A stretch of 64,000 nucleotides of DNA from Faucicola osloensis_D (lineage in GTDB: Bacteria > Pseudomonadota > Gammaproteobacteria > Pseudomonadales > Moraxellaceae). Below are positions 1 through 8,013 of the stretch, one piece after another; positions within the stretch are counted from its first letter, which is position 1; each line of letters begins with the position of its first letter. Below the pieces are notes generated by a model. The model was not told the origin of the DNA. It saw only the letters and a program-made list of their open reading frames with translations, and did not search any database. Location of the stretch: NCBI GenBank assembly GCA_020041925.1, contig CP083409.1. The stretch is one strand, 5' to 3'. Made by a program: the position numbers and the translations under genes.

Positions 1-474
1 TTCAATGCCTGCTTTGCTTGCCGTATAGTTGGTTTGTCCGGCATTGCCCATCGCTGCGACTACGGAGGTAATATTAATAATACGACCTTGCCGCGCTTTC
101 ATCATGCCTTTTATGGCGCGTTTACTGGTACGAAATACCGAGGTCAAATTCACGTCGAGCACGCGCTCCCAGGCATTGTCGTCCATACGCATGAGCAGAC
201 CATCTTGGGTAATACCGGCATTGTTGACTAGTACCTGTACATTGCCAAATTCTTTTTCAATGCTATCAAATAACTGGTTGATTTGCTCGGCATCTTGCAC
301 ATTGAGCACACGACCCGCGCCACCCAATTCCTGTAGGTAATCATTGACTGCCGCTGCGCCTTTTTCACTGGTAGCAGTGCCGATGACAAGATAGCCTTCA
401 TTTGCCAGACGTTTGGCAATTGCTTGACCAATCCCACGGCTAGCGCCCGTCACTAATGCAATACGTTGAGTCAT
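1..474 (-). CDS. fabG: 3-oxoacyl-[ACP] reductase FabG (3' end cut by window edge)
   Basis: Reduces 3-oxoacyl-ACP to 3-hydroxyacyl-ACP with NADPH in cytosolic type II fatty acid synthesis. The frame reads from an ATG at 474 as MTQRIALVTGASRGIGQAIA and stays open to base 1. Visible short-chain dehydrogenase features are the TGASRGIG dinucleotide-binding loop, the NNAG segment, the catalytic Ser region (NITSVVAAMGN) and YTASK with the catalytic Tyr and Lys. The C-terminal third lies outside the window. The start is 17 bp downstream of fabD on the same strand, so the two are probably one operon; acpP would be the expected next gene beyond the edge. The family assignment is secure. Confidence 0.96.
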   Translation of the reverse strand, partial: MTQRIALVTGASRGIGQAIAKRLANEGYLVIGTATSEKGAAAVNDYLQELGGAGRVLNVQDAEQINQLFDSIEKEFGNVQVLVNNAGITQDGLLMRMDDNAWERVLDVNLTSVFRTSKRAIKGMMKARQGRIINITSVVAAMGNAGQTNYTASKAGIE

Positions 475-491
475 ATACTTCCTTGGTTTTT

Positions 492-1511
492 TTATTGGGC
501 TGATAATTGTTGTTTTATATTGTCTAGTTTGGCAACTGTATCGGTCGCTAGTGTGTTAATTTTCTGCGCTTGGCGTTTGGCTAGTCCTGTCAGCACGCTA
601 CCGCTACCACATTCGATTTGTAAGCTGATTTGTTCGTCTGCTAAATTATTCTCAATAGTCGACCATAGCACAGGCATATTGAGCTGCTCAATCAAGGCTT
701 GTTTGATTGCGGTGACATCGGTTTCTACCCGTGCATGGCGATTTTGTATCACAGGAATGCTGGGTGGGTTAAATGTCACGTTTTCCAATTCTGCGGCAAG
801 CTTATCGGTGGCAGGCGTCATCAGCTGGCAATGTGACGGTACACTAACTTTTAGCGGCATGCTTTTTTTACCGAGTGAAGCGATTTTCTCTGACGCTAAA
901 TCCACGCCTGCCACATTACCTGCAATCACCACTTGCCCTGGCGCGTTAAAATTGGCTGGACTGACTACTGCCTGCGTATGTTCCGCTACCACAGCATCAC
1001 ATACTTGTTGCACATCTTCATCAGGCAGACCTAAAATCGCTGCCATTTTACCTGTTTGTGATTGCATGGCGGCGCTCATATACTGACCGCGTTGATGCAC
1101 CAGCTTTACAGCATCTGCCAAACTCAATACCCCAGCGGCACACAGCGCACTGTATTCACCCAGTGAATGCCCGGCAACATATGCCGGCTGTAAATCAAGC
1201 TCATCGCGCAGCACCCGCCAAATCGCCATACTAGCGGTCAATAGTGCAGGTTGGGTATACGTGGTATCATCCAAAGACGCGGCACCTGATGCCCCTTGGC
1301 ATATCGCCCACAAGTCAAATCCAAGCGCCTTTGAGGCTTCATCAAACGTTGCTTTGACAGTAGGATACTGGGCTGCCCAATCGTGTAGCATGCCCACACT
1401 CTGCGAGCCTTGTCCTGGAAAAATCACAGCATATTTTATAGAGTCTACATCGTGTTGTGATGAAGTGGCTGGTTGATTTGCGCTGGTTTGGCTTTGCATT
1501 GGGTTATCCAT
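492..1511 (-). CDS. fabD: Malonyl-CoA:ACP transacylase FabD
   Basis: Transfers malonyl from CoA to acyl carrier protein, supplying the extender unit for fatty acid synthesis in the cytosol. The 339 residues carry the FPGQGSQ opening motif (about 31-37), the nucleophile motif GHSLGEYSA with Ser near 116, and the VPSHCQLM segment with the catalytic His. A family member is usually about 310 residues; the extra length is a low-complexity, Ser/Thr/Gln-rich N-terminus of about 25 residues. Met5 is a possible alternative start. It precedes fabG by 17 bp. plsX and fabH, present here in many gammaproteobacteria, are absent between rpmF and fabD. Confidence 0.97.
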   Translation of the reverse strand: MDNPMQSQTSANQPATSSQHDVDSIKYAVIFPGQGSQSVGMLHDWAAQYPTVKATFDEASKALGFDLWAICQGASGAASLDDTTYTQPALLTASMAIWRVLRDELDLQPAYVAGHSLGEYSALCAAGVLSLADAVKLVHQRGQYMSAAMQSQTGKMAAILGLPDEDVQQVCDAVVAEHTQAVVSPANFNAPGQVVIAGNVAGVDLASEKIASLGKKSMPLKVSVPSHCQLMTPATDKLAAELENVTFNPPSIPVIQNRHARVETDVTAIKQALIEQLNMPVLWSTIENNLADEQISLQIECGSGSVLTGLAKRQAQKINTLATDTVAKLDNIKQQLSAQ

Positions 1512-1936
1512 AATTTCCTAACTTACTATATTGTAATGCTTATCTTGTACTGCTTAGGTTGTATTGCGTCTACTAGACCGCTAAAAAACACGGTTAAAAA
1601 AATTTGCTGGGGCGATTTTTTGGTCGATTACTTTACCAAAAGTTATCAGCAAAATCAAAATGGCGTCAGTAGCTTGGATTGATGTTATAGGCTTATCAAA
1701 CTTGGCTGGCAATAATATAACTTACTATCCAGCCAGCAGGCAAAAGTAAGCCAGCAAATTTATGTGTACAATTGTACTCTGATTATTATGGCATATTGAA
1801 AAAAAAATTCTAGTTTTTTCTTTCGGGTATTTTTACATAAAAAACAAATAAAAAAAGGCTGATGAATTATCATCAGCCTTTTTGGTGCTTTGCCAATGCA
1901 TACTAAGCTATGTCAAAGTACTGCATTTTGGGTTAA
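1512..1936. other. Intergenic region between rpmF and fabD
   Basis: About 425 bp without a credible gene. It is AT-rich and holds the rpmF terminator hairpin at 1851-1883; fabD probably has its own promoter in 1530-1800, but I could not pick out clear -35/-10 boxes. Short frames here have no recognisable product. Confidence 0.5.
1851..1883 (-). terminator. Rho-independent terminator after rpmF
   Basis: A perfect stem of AAAAAGGCTGATGA and its complement with a 5-nt loop. Read on the minus strand it is followed by a T run, about 55 bp past the rpmF stop. Confidence 0.8.
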
Positions 1937-2122
1937 TTATTCAGCAACGGCTGCTACTTTGAATAATTGACGACCACGGTAAAAACCGTCTTTGGTCGCA
2001 TGGTGACGGATGTGTTTTTCACCGGTAGTTGCATCTACAGCAACAGCATTGATTGTGATGCGGTCGTGTGAACGACGCATATCACGGCGTGAACGGCTTT
2101 TACGGTTTTGTTGAACAGCCAT
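1937..2122 (-). CDS. rpmF: 50S ribosomal protein L32
   Basis: Small basic structural protein of the large ribosomal subunit. The 61 residues begin MAVQQNRKSRSRRDMRRSHD and contain the typical GEKHIRHHATKDGFYRGRQ block, matching gammaproteobacterial L32 in length. The zinc-binding cysteines found in some L32 proteins are absent, as is common in Proteobacteria. It lies downstream of yceD on the same strand, the conserved yceD-rpmF order, but 246 bp away, so a separate promoter is possible. A strong terminator follows. Confidence 0.97.
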   Translation of the reverse strand: MAVQQNRKSRSRRDMRRSHDRITINAVAVDATTGEKHIRHHATKDGFYRGRQLFKVAAVAE

Positions 2123-2368
2123 GAGGTTAGCTCCTGTGCTTCTCGCTATTAAAACATCGTTCCCTTAACCTCATTACATCATCATGCAAACAACTTGACA
2201 TCGATATTTGGCATGGATATAAGGCAAACTATTGGAACAGACAATCAGATAAATTTATAAACGCCATATTATACGTAAAAAAACCCATTTAGCAAAGCCT
2301 TAACCGACATTTAGTGGCAAGTTTTTGTTACTACGTGTATGACGGCGTATCTAATGGCGGGGTTGTTA

Positions 2369-3001
2369 TTAACTTTTTAGGCTTGCCAGTACCGCAAACG
2401 GATTTTCTTTTTCCGCCACTGCCTCTGGCAACTCGCCCACCTCAGTGACTGCCATTTCGCAGTCATCATGCTTGGGCGCTAATGGCAAATCCACCAATAA
2501 CTCATCTTCAATCATTGGTAATAGCCACAGTTTATTGTCATCCGTTAGCTCATCAATCAGGATGATTTCTGTGCCTTCATCAAGCAATGCGACATGATTT
2601 TCATCTTCAAGTAGCGCAAGCTCACTATCAACAGCCAGACTCACTGCGACGGGATCTAGGCAGCGCTGGCAGGTTTGCCAAAGCACGCCCGTGGTGTTTA
2701 ATTGCCAAAATACCACGTCCCCTTTTTTCCGAATATCTAGTATCACATCCAGTGGCTGATCGTTGTCATGATGTTCATCACCCAAGGCATAGATACGTAG
2801 CAAATCCTTGAGACTCACCTTGCCTTCCCAGTGATAATGGTTATCGTTGTTATGCTCCCAACGTGCCAAATCAATAAACTTGACCAAGCTGGCACTCGCG
2901 CCTATCTCACTGGTGGTGTTATTGCCGGTTTTGGATGAGGCAGTTGTTGGTACATCTTGCGATGATTGTGCTGGTACGTTTGATGAAGAATTTAGCGTCA
3001 T
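2369..3001 (-). CDS. yceD: YceD/DUF177 family protein (23S rRNA accumulation protein)
   Basis: YceD proteins are linked to normal accumulation of 23S rRNA; the biochemical role is unresolved. The DUF177 signature is visible: a CQRCLDPV motif at about 132-139 followed by an acidic stretch, the IEDELLVDLPLAPKHDDC segment and a C-terminal NPFAVLASLK motif. The 210 residues exceed the E. coli protein because of a Ser/Thr-rich, disordered-looking N-terminus of about 35 residues. Its position upstream of rpmF is the standard neighbourhood for the family and supports the call. Confidence 0.92.
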   Translation of the reverse strand: MTLNSSSNVPAQSSQDVPTTASSKTGNNTTSEIGASASLVKFIDLARWEHNNDNHYHWEGKVSLKDLLRIYALGDEHHDNDQPLDVILDIRKKGDVVFWQLNTTGVLWQTCQRCLDPVAVSLAVDSELALLEDENHVALLDEGTEIILIDELTDDNKLWLLPMIEDELLVDLPLAPKHDDCEMAVTEVGELPEAVAEKENPFAVLASLKS

Positions 3002-3145
3002 TTCACCGCTCCTTTTAATTATGTTGCGTTGTAGTATAAAGCATACTGACGTCTATTGCATGGTAGCATGTTGTAGGCGTGATTTCCTAGTCGATGCAGG
3101 CTGTTAAATTGTATAATAGCAATTTTTATCAACCCTACTTTTGCT

Positions 3146-3946
3146 ATGTCCACACACCTATCGCCAATATCTGCACAAATATCACCACGAGCCCTTGCTA
3201 TTTTTCCCTTTATGACGCTGCCTTTTGTCAGTCAATTCGCGGTGGTGCCTGTATTAACCAATGATATGGACACAACGGTGATTGACCAACAAAGGGCGCA
3301 GTTAGCAATAAAGGTTAATTTTTTGCCCGCACTCGCCAATGTATCAAAGACAAAAAATTGCCCTTTGACTGACTATCAATGGGTATCGGTGGAAGCATTG
3401 CAAGTGCAATGGCTGATGGTTTGGTTCAAACGGTGGTTTTGCCATCGCGATACGATTTTGGTCAAAGGCGAGCATGAGCCTGAATATTTTGCCGCGACCG
3501 ATACCGAGCCTGCCAAAATTGTTTTTGCGCATGGATTTTTTGCCAGTGCCTTGCATGAAATTAGCCACTGGTGTATGGCAGGTCAAAAACGCCGATTGCT
3601 CAATGACTTTGGCTACTGGTATGCGCCCGACGGACGTAATGAGCAGCAGCAGCAACAATTTGAACAAGTAGAAATCCTGCCGCAAGCGATTGAATGTTTA
3701 TTGACGCTGGCTTGCAACAAACCCTTTAGCGTGTCTAAAGATAATTTGTTTGCTGATTTTGATACCAGTCAGAGCACTTTTGAAGCCGATGTACAAGCCC
3801 AAGCGGTGAAGTTTTGGCAAACGGGGCAAAAACTGTCAACCGATGCCAAAGTGTTGCTAAGCCAGTTAATCAAACTGCGCCCGCTACCATTGACCCCGTT
3901 TGATATCTCTCACAATTTTATCAAAGTTAATTTTTATCAAAGTTAA
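3146..3946 (+). CDS. epmC: Elongation factor P hydroxylase EpmC (YfcM family)
   Basis: EpmC hydroxylates the beta-lysylated lysine of elongation factor P, the last step after EpmB and EpmA. The core from about residue 125 closely follows E. coli EpmC: FAHGFFASALHEISHWC with a HEISH metal-binding-like motif, then DFGYWYAPDGR, a QFEQVEILPQA segment and the CNKPFSVSKDNL block. At 266 residues it is longer than the roughly 180-residue E. coli protein because of an N-terminal extension; an internal start is possible, but I see no better site. The 3' end contains a tandem duplication of about 15 bp that also supplies the stop. EpmA and EpmB are not in this window. Confidence 0.92.
   Translation: MSTHLSPISAQISPRALAIFPFMTLPFVSQFAVVPVLTNDMDTTVIDQQRAQLAIKVNFLPALANVSKTKNCPLTDYQWVSVEALQVQWLMVWFKRWFCHRDTILVKGEHEPEYFAATDTEPAKIVFAHGFFASALHEISHWCMAGQKRRLLNDFGYWYAPDGRNEQQQQQFEQVEILPQAIECLLTLACNKPFSVSKDNLFADFDTSQSTFEADVQAQAVKFWQTGQKLSTDAKVLLSQLIKLRPLPLTPFDISHNFIKVNFYQS
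3914..3944. repeat. Tandem duplication at the 3' end of epmC
   Basis: Two near-identical units, AATTTTATCAAAGTT and AATTTTTATCAAAGTT, lie head to tail over the last codons of epmC. They differ by one T, so the second copy is read in another frame and encodes the end FYQS. Confidence 0.85.
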
Positions 3947-3956
3947 TTAGGCCAAT

Positions 3957-3990
3957 AAAAAAGGCAGTCATTGAACACTGCCTTTTTTTA
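3957..3990. terminator. Bidirectional terminator between epmC and the c-type lipoprotein gene
   Basis: Stem AAAAAAGGCAGT with its complement ACTGCCTTTTTT and a 6-7 nt loop. A/T tracts on both sides suit the two convergent genes. Confidence 0.85.
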
Positions 3991-4020
3991 TTGCGCATGA
4001 AAACTATTGGGGATAACAAA

Positions 4021-4584
4021 TTAATCTTCTTTATATTTTTCATGACAGGATTTACAGCTAGCGCCCAAATCGCCAAATTGGGTTTTGATGTCATCGACAC
4101 TGGTTGCAGTCGCAGCGGCGGCATTAAGAGCACTGGCAGCGGTTTTAAATTTATCAATTTGTTGCTGGAACCCTGCAGGATCTCGCCAAATTTCATCTTT
4201 TGCTTCACCGCCTTTGGCTGTCTCTGGATAATGCACCCAAGGATTTTGGTTAAGTTTCTCGGCGGCGGCTTTGACTTGCGCGGCATCAAATTTGCTTGGA
4301 TCTTTGATCATGGCACCAATGATTTGGTTGGTTTTTTTCCACTCTTTCATGATTCTTTCACGCGCTTTTTTGTGGTCTTCTGGCGTCATGTTGGGGTCAA
4401 CTGCCGTGGTCGAGGTTGTCGTGGTACTTACCGTAGCGGTTGCCGTTGCACCATTGGCGCTAGCGGTAACTGTGGTAGCAGGCGCTGAAGCAGTAGTTGT
4501 GGTTGTGGTTTCTGTTTTTTTATTACAGCCTACCAGCGCCATCGCAACGATTAATGGGGTGGCAAATTTTAATGCAGTCGACAT
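4021..4584 (-). CDS. Class II (cytochrome c'-like) haem lipoprotein
   Basis: Probable periplasmic electron-transfer or ligand-binding c-type cytochrome anchored as a lipoprotein. The 187 residues open with a signal peptide and lipobox (VAMALVGC, Cys20), followed by a Thr/Ala-rich linker to about residue 62. A helical domain with DPSKFDAAQVKAAAEKLN follows, ending in CKSCHEKYKED, a CxxCH haem site at the extreme C-terminus as in cytochrome c'/c556. The gene stands alone between terminators. The Thr-rich linker resembles that of the unrelated lipoprotein at 22588. The redox partner cannot be named from context. Confidence 0.88.
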   Translation of the reverse strand: MSTALKFATPLIVAMALVGCNKKTETTTTTTASAPATTVTASANGATATATVSTTTTSTTAVDPNMTPEDHKKARERIMKEWKKTNQIIGAMIKDPSKFDAAQVKAAAEKLNQNPWVHYPETAKGGEAKDEIWRDPAGFQQQIDKFKTAASALNAAAATATSVDDIKTQFGDLGASCKSCHEKYKED

Positions 4585-4746
4585 CGTCCTTTCCTTCCGT
4601 GTTTTTTTATATGAATTAAATAATGAATGTTATTATCAGCGTGTGGATTAATCATCTCTAAGGATTTTAACAAGTATTGGCAAAAAAATTATTATGATTT
4701 GGTAACTAAGCCTAACCACTGTGTGAGATAGGGTGTTGTTTTTTGA

Positions 4747-5235
4747 TTAAGTGCTTTGTAGTTTGATTGCTTTGCCTTGGGTTTTGATTGGCTTACCTTG
4801 TAGGACGGCTTGGGCGATTTTGATATGTTTAGGGTCGTTAAAACCTCTGATACGATACAATGTTAGACCGTCAGCATTGTAGATGGTCATGCCATCGATG
4901 GTGGGTTCAACGCTATCGCTAGGCAACAACTGATAACTTGTGACTTTAGCACCTTGGTGATGGCTAAAACCTTGTTGGGTCAGTCGCAGTTCACCCCCTG
5001 TTAAAGTAGGTACTTCTTTTTTTCGGTTGAATGATTGCCACACAACACTTGCGATGATGGCTAGTAACATCATCAGCGAGCCGATAGCAACTGAGAGTAT
5101 TTTAAATGCCATCAATAGCCCTACCCCGGCAATGACGATACCCACCCACAGTATTTGGGTCAATATGGTGGGTGTCACCGCTTGACTTTGCAAACCAATG
5201 GTAACGCCTGTGTCGGTGACTTTTAACATAATCAT
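4747..5235 (-). CDS. Hypothetical membrane protein with two TM segments
   Basis: I do not recognise this 162-residue protein. About 25 residues precede two closely spaced hydrophobic segments (about 26-46 and 48-66), followed by a soluble C-terminal part of about 95 residues rich in beta-like stretches (GGELRLTQQGF, TIYNADGLTLYRI). This could be a small PH-like domain of the kind found in bacterial membrane proteins, but that is a guess. Starts at Met1 or Met3 are both near a weak GAG. It lies between rph and the c-type lipoprotein gene on the same strand and is probably transcribed alone, because a hairpin separates it from rph. Confidence 0.7.
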   Translation of the reverse strand: MIMLKVTDTGVTIGLQSQAVTPTILTQILWVGIVIAGVGLLMAFKILSVAIGSLMMLLAIIASVVWQSFNRKKEVPTLTGGELRLTQQGFSHHQGAKVTSYQLLPSDSVEPTIDGMTIYNADGLTLYRIRGFNDPKHIKIAQAVLQGKPIKTQGKAIKLQST

Positions 5236-5248
5236 CTCTATGACAATT

Positions 5249-5275
5249 AAAAGGGCGTATGCGCTACGCCCTTAC
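5249..5275 (-). terminator. Terminator after rph
   Basis: Stem AAGGGCGTA with complement TACGCCCTT around a short loop; on the minus strand it is followed by TTTT. A very similar hairpin sits after the feo locus at 18842. Confidence 0.7.
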
Positions 5276-5302
5276 TAGCCTAGTCTGTTTTGTTAGGCTA
5301 TT

Positions 5303-6019
5303 TTACCAACCTAGCACCGCTTGTTGTTCGGCAATCAGCTGTTTGATACCTTCTTCGGCAATCGCTAGCATTTCGTCCACTTGCGCACGGGTAAAAGGTT
5401 TCTCTTCGGCAGTGCCTTGAATCTCGATAAACTCGCCTTTTTGCGTCATCACGACGTTAAGATCTGTGTCACAGCTTGAGTCTTCGCTATAGTTCAAATC
5501 CAAGAGTACTTCACCGTTTTTTATACCCACAGATACGGCGGCCACCAAGCCTACCAAAGGATCGGCTTTGAGTTTTTTGGCGGCTTGCAATTTTTCTAAT
5601 GCATCGACCAATGCCACAGCCGCACCGGTGATACTGGCAGTACGGGTACCGCCATCGGCTTGCAGCACGTCACAGTCGATATGGATGGTATTTTCCCCAA
5701 GCTTTTCAAGATCTACCATCGCCCGTAGGCTACGACCAATCAACCGCTGAATCTCTTGGGTACGACCTGATTGTTTACCTTTGGCAGCTTCGCGTTGGGT
5801 ACGCTCGTGGGTCGCGCGTGGCAACATACCGTATTCAGCGGTAATCCAACCTTTACCTGTGCCTTTGAGCCAGCGCGGCACTTGGGTCTCAATACTGGCG
5901 GTACATAGCACTTTGGTATCACCATAGCTGACCAGCACGGCGCCTTCGGCATGTTTGGTAAAGTTACGCACAAAACTAATTGGGCGAAGTTGGTTGTTTT
6001 CACGATTATCGATACGCAT
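5303..6019 (-). CDS. rph: Ribonuclease PH
   Basis: Phosphorolytic 3'-5' exoribonuclease that trims tRNA 3' ends. The protein begins MRIDNRENNQLRPISFVRNF, the canonical family start, and an AGGGAA ribosome-binding site precedes the ATG at 6019; the frame extends 17 codons further upstream, but the internal ATG fits the family and the RBS. Visible motifs are SYGDTKVLCTASIE, the RATHERTQREAAKGKQSGRTQEIQRLIGRSLRA phosphate/RNA-binding region and the DCDVLQADGGTRTASITGA block. The length (238 residues) is normal. It is probably monocistronic, with a terminator 28 bp downstream. Confidence 0.97.
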   Translation of the reverse strand: MRIDNRENNQLRPISFVRNFTKHAEGAVLVSYGDTKVLCTASIETQVPRWLKGTGKGWITAEYGMLPRATHERTQREAAKGKQSGRTQEIQRLIGRSLRAMVDLEKLGENTIHIDCDVLQADGGTRTASITGAAVALVDALEKLQAAKKLKADPLVGLVAAVSVGIKNGEVLLDLNYSEDSSCDTDLNVVMTQKGEFIEIQGTAEEKPFTRAQVDEMLAIAEEGIKQLIAEQQAVLGW

Positions 6020-6151
6020 AAGATTCCCTAAAAGACCGCCTTGACGGTTTGGTAGATAGTTTTTAAGCAATGGGCAAAAATTACAGTGGTTTTATGCTAC
6101 CTTGCCAACCCAGTTTTAGCAAGACAATTCCGTCGGCAACATGGCAGGTTG

Positions 6152-7906
6152 CTATTCAAGCCCTTCACGTTTACGTAGCTCTTTACGTAAAATCTTACCA
6201 ACATTGGACTTGGGCAGGCTATCGACAAACTCGACATAGCGGGGGCGTTTATAGCCACTTAAGTGCTGTTTACCAAACGCTAGTAGCTGCTCAGCGGTGA
6301 CGCGGTTGTGTTTTCTGACCACAAATATTTTGGGCTCTTCACCGCGCGTCGCGCTTGGTACCCCAATCGCCACACACTCGAGTACATCGGCATGCTCGAG
6401 CATCACCGACTCAATCTCATTTGGGTAGACATTAAACCCTGACACCACAATCATGTCTTTTTTACGGTCAACGATTTTGATAAAACCGCGCTCATCAATG
6501 ATGCCGATATCGCCCGTGCGCAAATAGCCTGTTGCGGTAAACGCATTAGCAGTCTCGACAGGTAGATTGCGATACCCCACCATCACTTGCGGGCCTTTGA
6601 CGGCGATTTCTCCGCGTTCGCCAATGCGCACAGGTTGGTCGTTGTTGTCCAATAAGATGATGTCAGTGGCAGGGGTTGGCAGCCCGACTTTGTTGGTAAA
6701 TTCTGCGATAGTTAATGGATTAAAGGTAATCACAGGCGCGGTTTCTGAAAGCCCATACCCTTCGATAATCGGCAGCCCTGTGATGGTGTGCCATTTTTTG
6801 GCAACACTGGGTAGGATTGCCATGCCGCCGCCAATGGTGGCTTTGAGTTGGGAAAAATCGAGCCTTCGAAATTCAGGCTGCTGTATCAAGGCGCTAAATA
6901 GCGTATTGACCCCCAAAATAAAATGCGGCGGTGTACGCCTTAGCGTATTAACCAGTTCATTGATATCACGTGGATTGGGCACGAGCCTTGATGCAAACCC
7001 ACGATACAAAATAAAAACGCAGCAAATGGTGAATGAAAATACATGATACAGCGGCAACGATGCCAAAATGATATCTTCCTGCCCTTCTTCATCATACGCG
7101 CTGCGAATCAACGCATCGATTTGCAGCAAATTGGCAATCACATTGCCATGACTGAGCATCGCGCCTTTTGCCGTCCCTGTGGTACCACCGGTATATTGAA
7201 TTAGTACGATATTCGATAACGTGAGAGTTGGGCGTTGATAAGCCTTGCTAGCGCCCGCTAATAAATGACTAAAATAAATCCAATTACCTTTGGGCGGCAA
7301 ATCGGTGGTCGCTGAGACCAAATTGATTAATGCACCTTTGAGCTTACTTTTCAAATCGCCCAAACGACAGATGATTAAATGATGTAAATCGCGGTTAAGG
7401 TTATCGGCAATGTCTTTATAGGTATAAATAAATTTATCTAGTATAAACAATGCCTTGATATCGGCATCATTCATTTGGTGCTCAAGCTCGCGACTGGTGT
7501 AGGAAGGATTCATACTCACTAGCACCATGCCAGCACGGATGACGCCAAGGGTAATCACAGGATATTGCAAAATATTGGGCAACATCACGCCAATGGCATC
7601 GCCGACCTTGAGCCCTAACTGCTGCAGATAAATGGCAACTTTTAGACTCAGTTTATCTAGCTGCTCGTAAGTAATCTCTTGATCATCGCAATAATACGCC
7701 ACTTGCCGCGCATGTTTGGCAAACCCCGCTTCTAAGATGTCAATCAGCGACGTTTGTTCATCTGGCATATCGATGGTACTACAGATGTTATAACGCTCGT
7801 AGCTAATCAGCCACGGTTGCTGATTTTCTTTCCATTCATACATCTCATGCATCGGGCGCTCATTAACTGGTGAAATAGCGTCATCCATAAACTCAGTATT
7901 GCTCAT
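6152..7906 (-). CDS. Long-chain fatty-acid-CoA ligase (second FadD paralogue)
   Basis: Adenylate-forming enzyme that activates fatty acids to acyl-CoA with ATP, for beta-oxidation or lipid synthesis at the inner membrane. The 584 residues contain the AMP-binding loop YTGGTTGTAKGAMLSHGN, the GYGLSETAPV motif, the YLRTGDIGIIDE and IVDRKKDMIVVSGFNVYPNE segments and the C-terminal PKSNVGKILRKELR with the catalytic Lys. It is clearly paralogous to the gene at 8014, 107 bp upstream on the same strand. A hairpin in that gap suggests partial transcriptional separation. Substrate chain length cannot be read from sequence. Confidence 0.93.
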   Translation of the reverse strand: MSNTEFMDDAISPVNERPMHEMYEWKENQQPWLISYERYNICSTIDMPDEQTSLIDILEAGFAKHARQVAYYCDDQEITYEQLDKLSLKVAIYLQQLGLKVGDAIGVMLPNILQYPVITLGVIRAGMVLVSMNPSYTSRELEHQMNDADIKALFILDKFIYTYKDIADNLNRDLHHLIICRLGDLKSKLKGALINLVSATTDLPPKGNWIYFSHLLAGASKAYQRPTLTLSNIVLIQYTGGTTGTAKGAMLSHGNVIANLLQIDALIRSAYDEEGQEDIILASLPLYHVFSFTICCVFILYRGFASRLVPNPRDINELVNTLRRTPPHFILGVNTLFSALIQQPEFRRLDFSQLKATIGGGMAILPSVAKKWHTITGLPIIEGYGLSETAPVITFNPLTIAEFTNKVGLPTPATDIILLDNNDQPVRIGERGEIAVKGPQVMVGYRNLPVETANAFTATGYLRTGDIGIIDERGFIKIVDRKKDMIVVSGFNVYPNEIESVMLEHADVLECVAIGVPSATRGEEPKIFVVRKHNRVTAEQLLAFGKQHLSGYKRPRYVEFVDSLPKSNVGKILRKELRKREGLE

Positions 7907-7959
7907 AACAGCCTATTGGTATCCCCAATTTTATAAGGTTAATTGGGCGCGATGCAATA

Positions 7960-7997
7960 AAAAACCCAACTAATCTGATATAGAAAAGCTGGGTTTT
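7960..7997 (-). terminator. Hairpin between the two acyl-CoA ligase genes
   Basis: Stem AAAACCCA(A/G)CT with one mismatch, followed on the minus strand by a run of T. It starts 17 bp past the upstream ligase stop and probably reduces read-through into the second paralogue. Confidence 0.65.
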
Positions 7998-8013
7998 AGT
8001 AACAAGCGTTAGC

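Noticed and set aside
466..1086. 206-codon plus-strand frame opposite fabD
   Set aside because: Overlaps fabD completely and has no homology-like motif.
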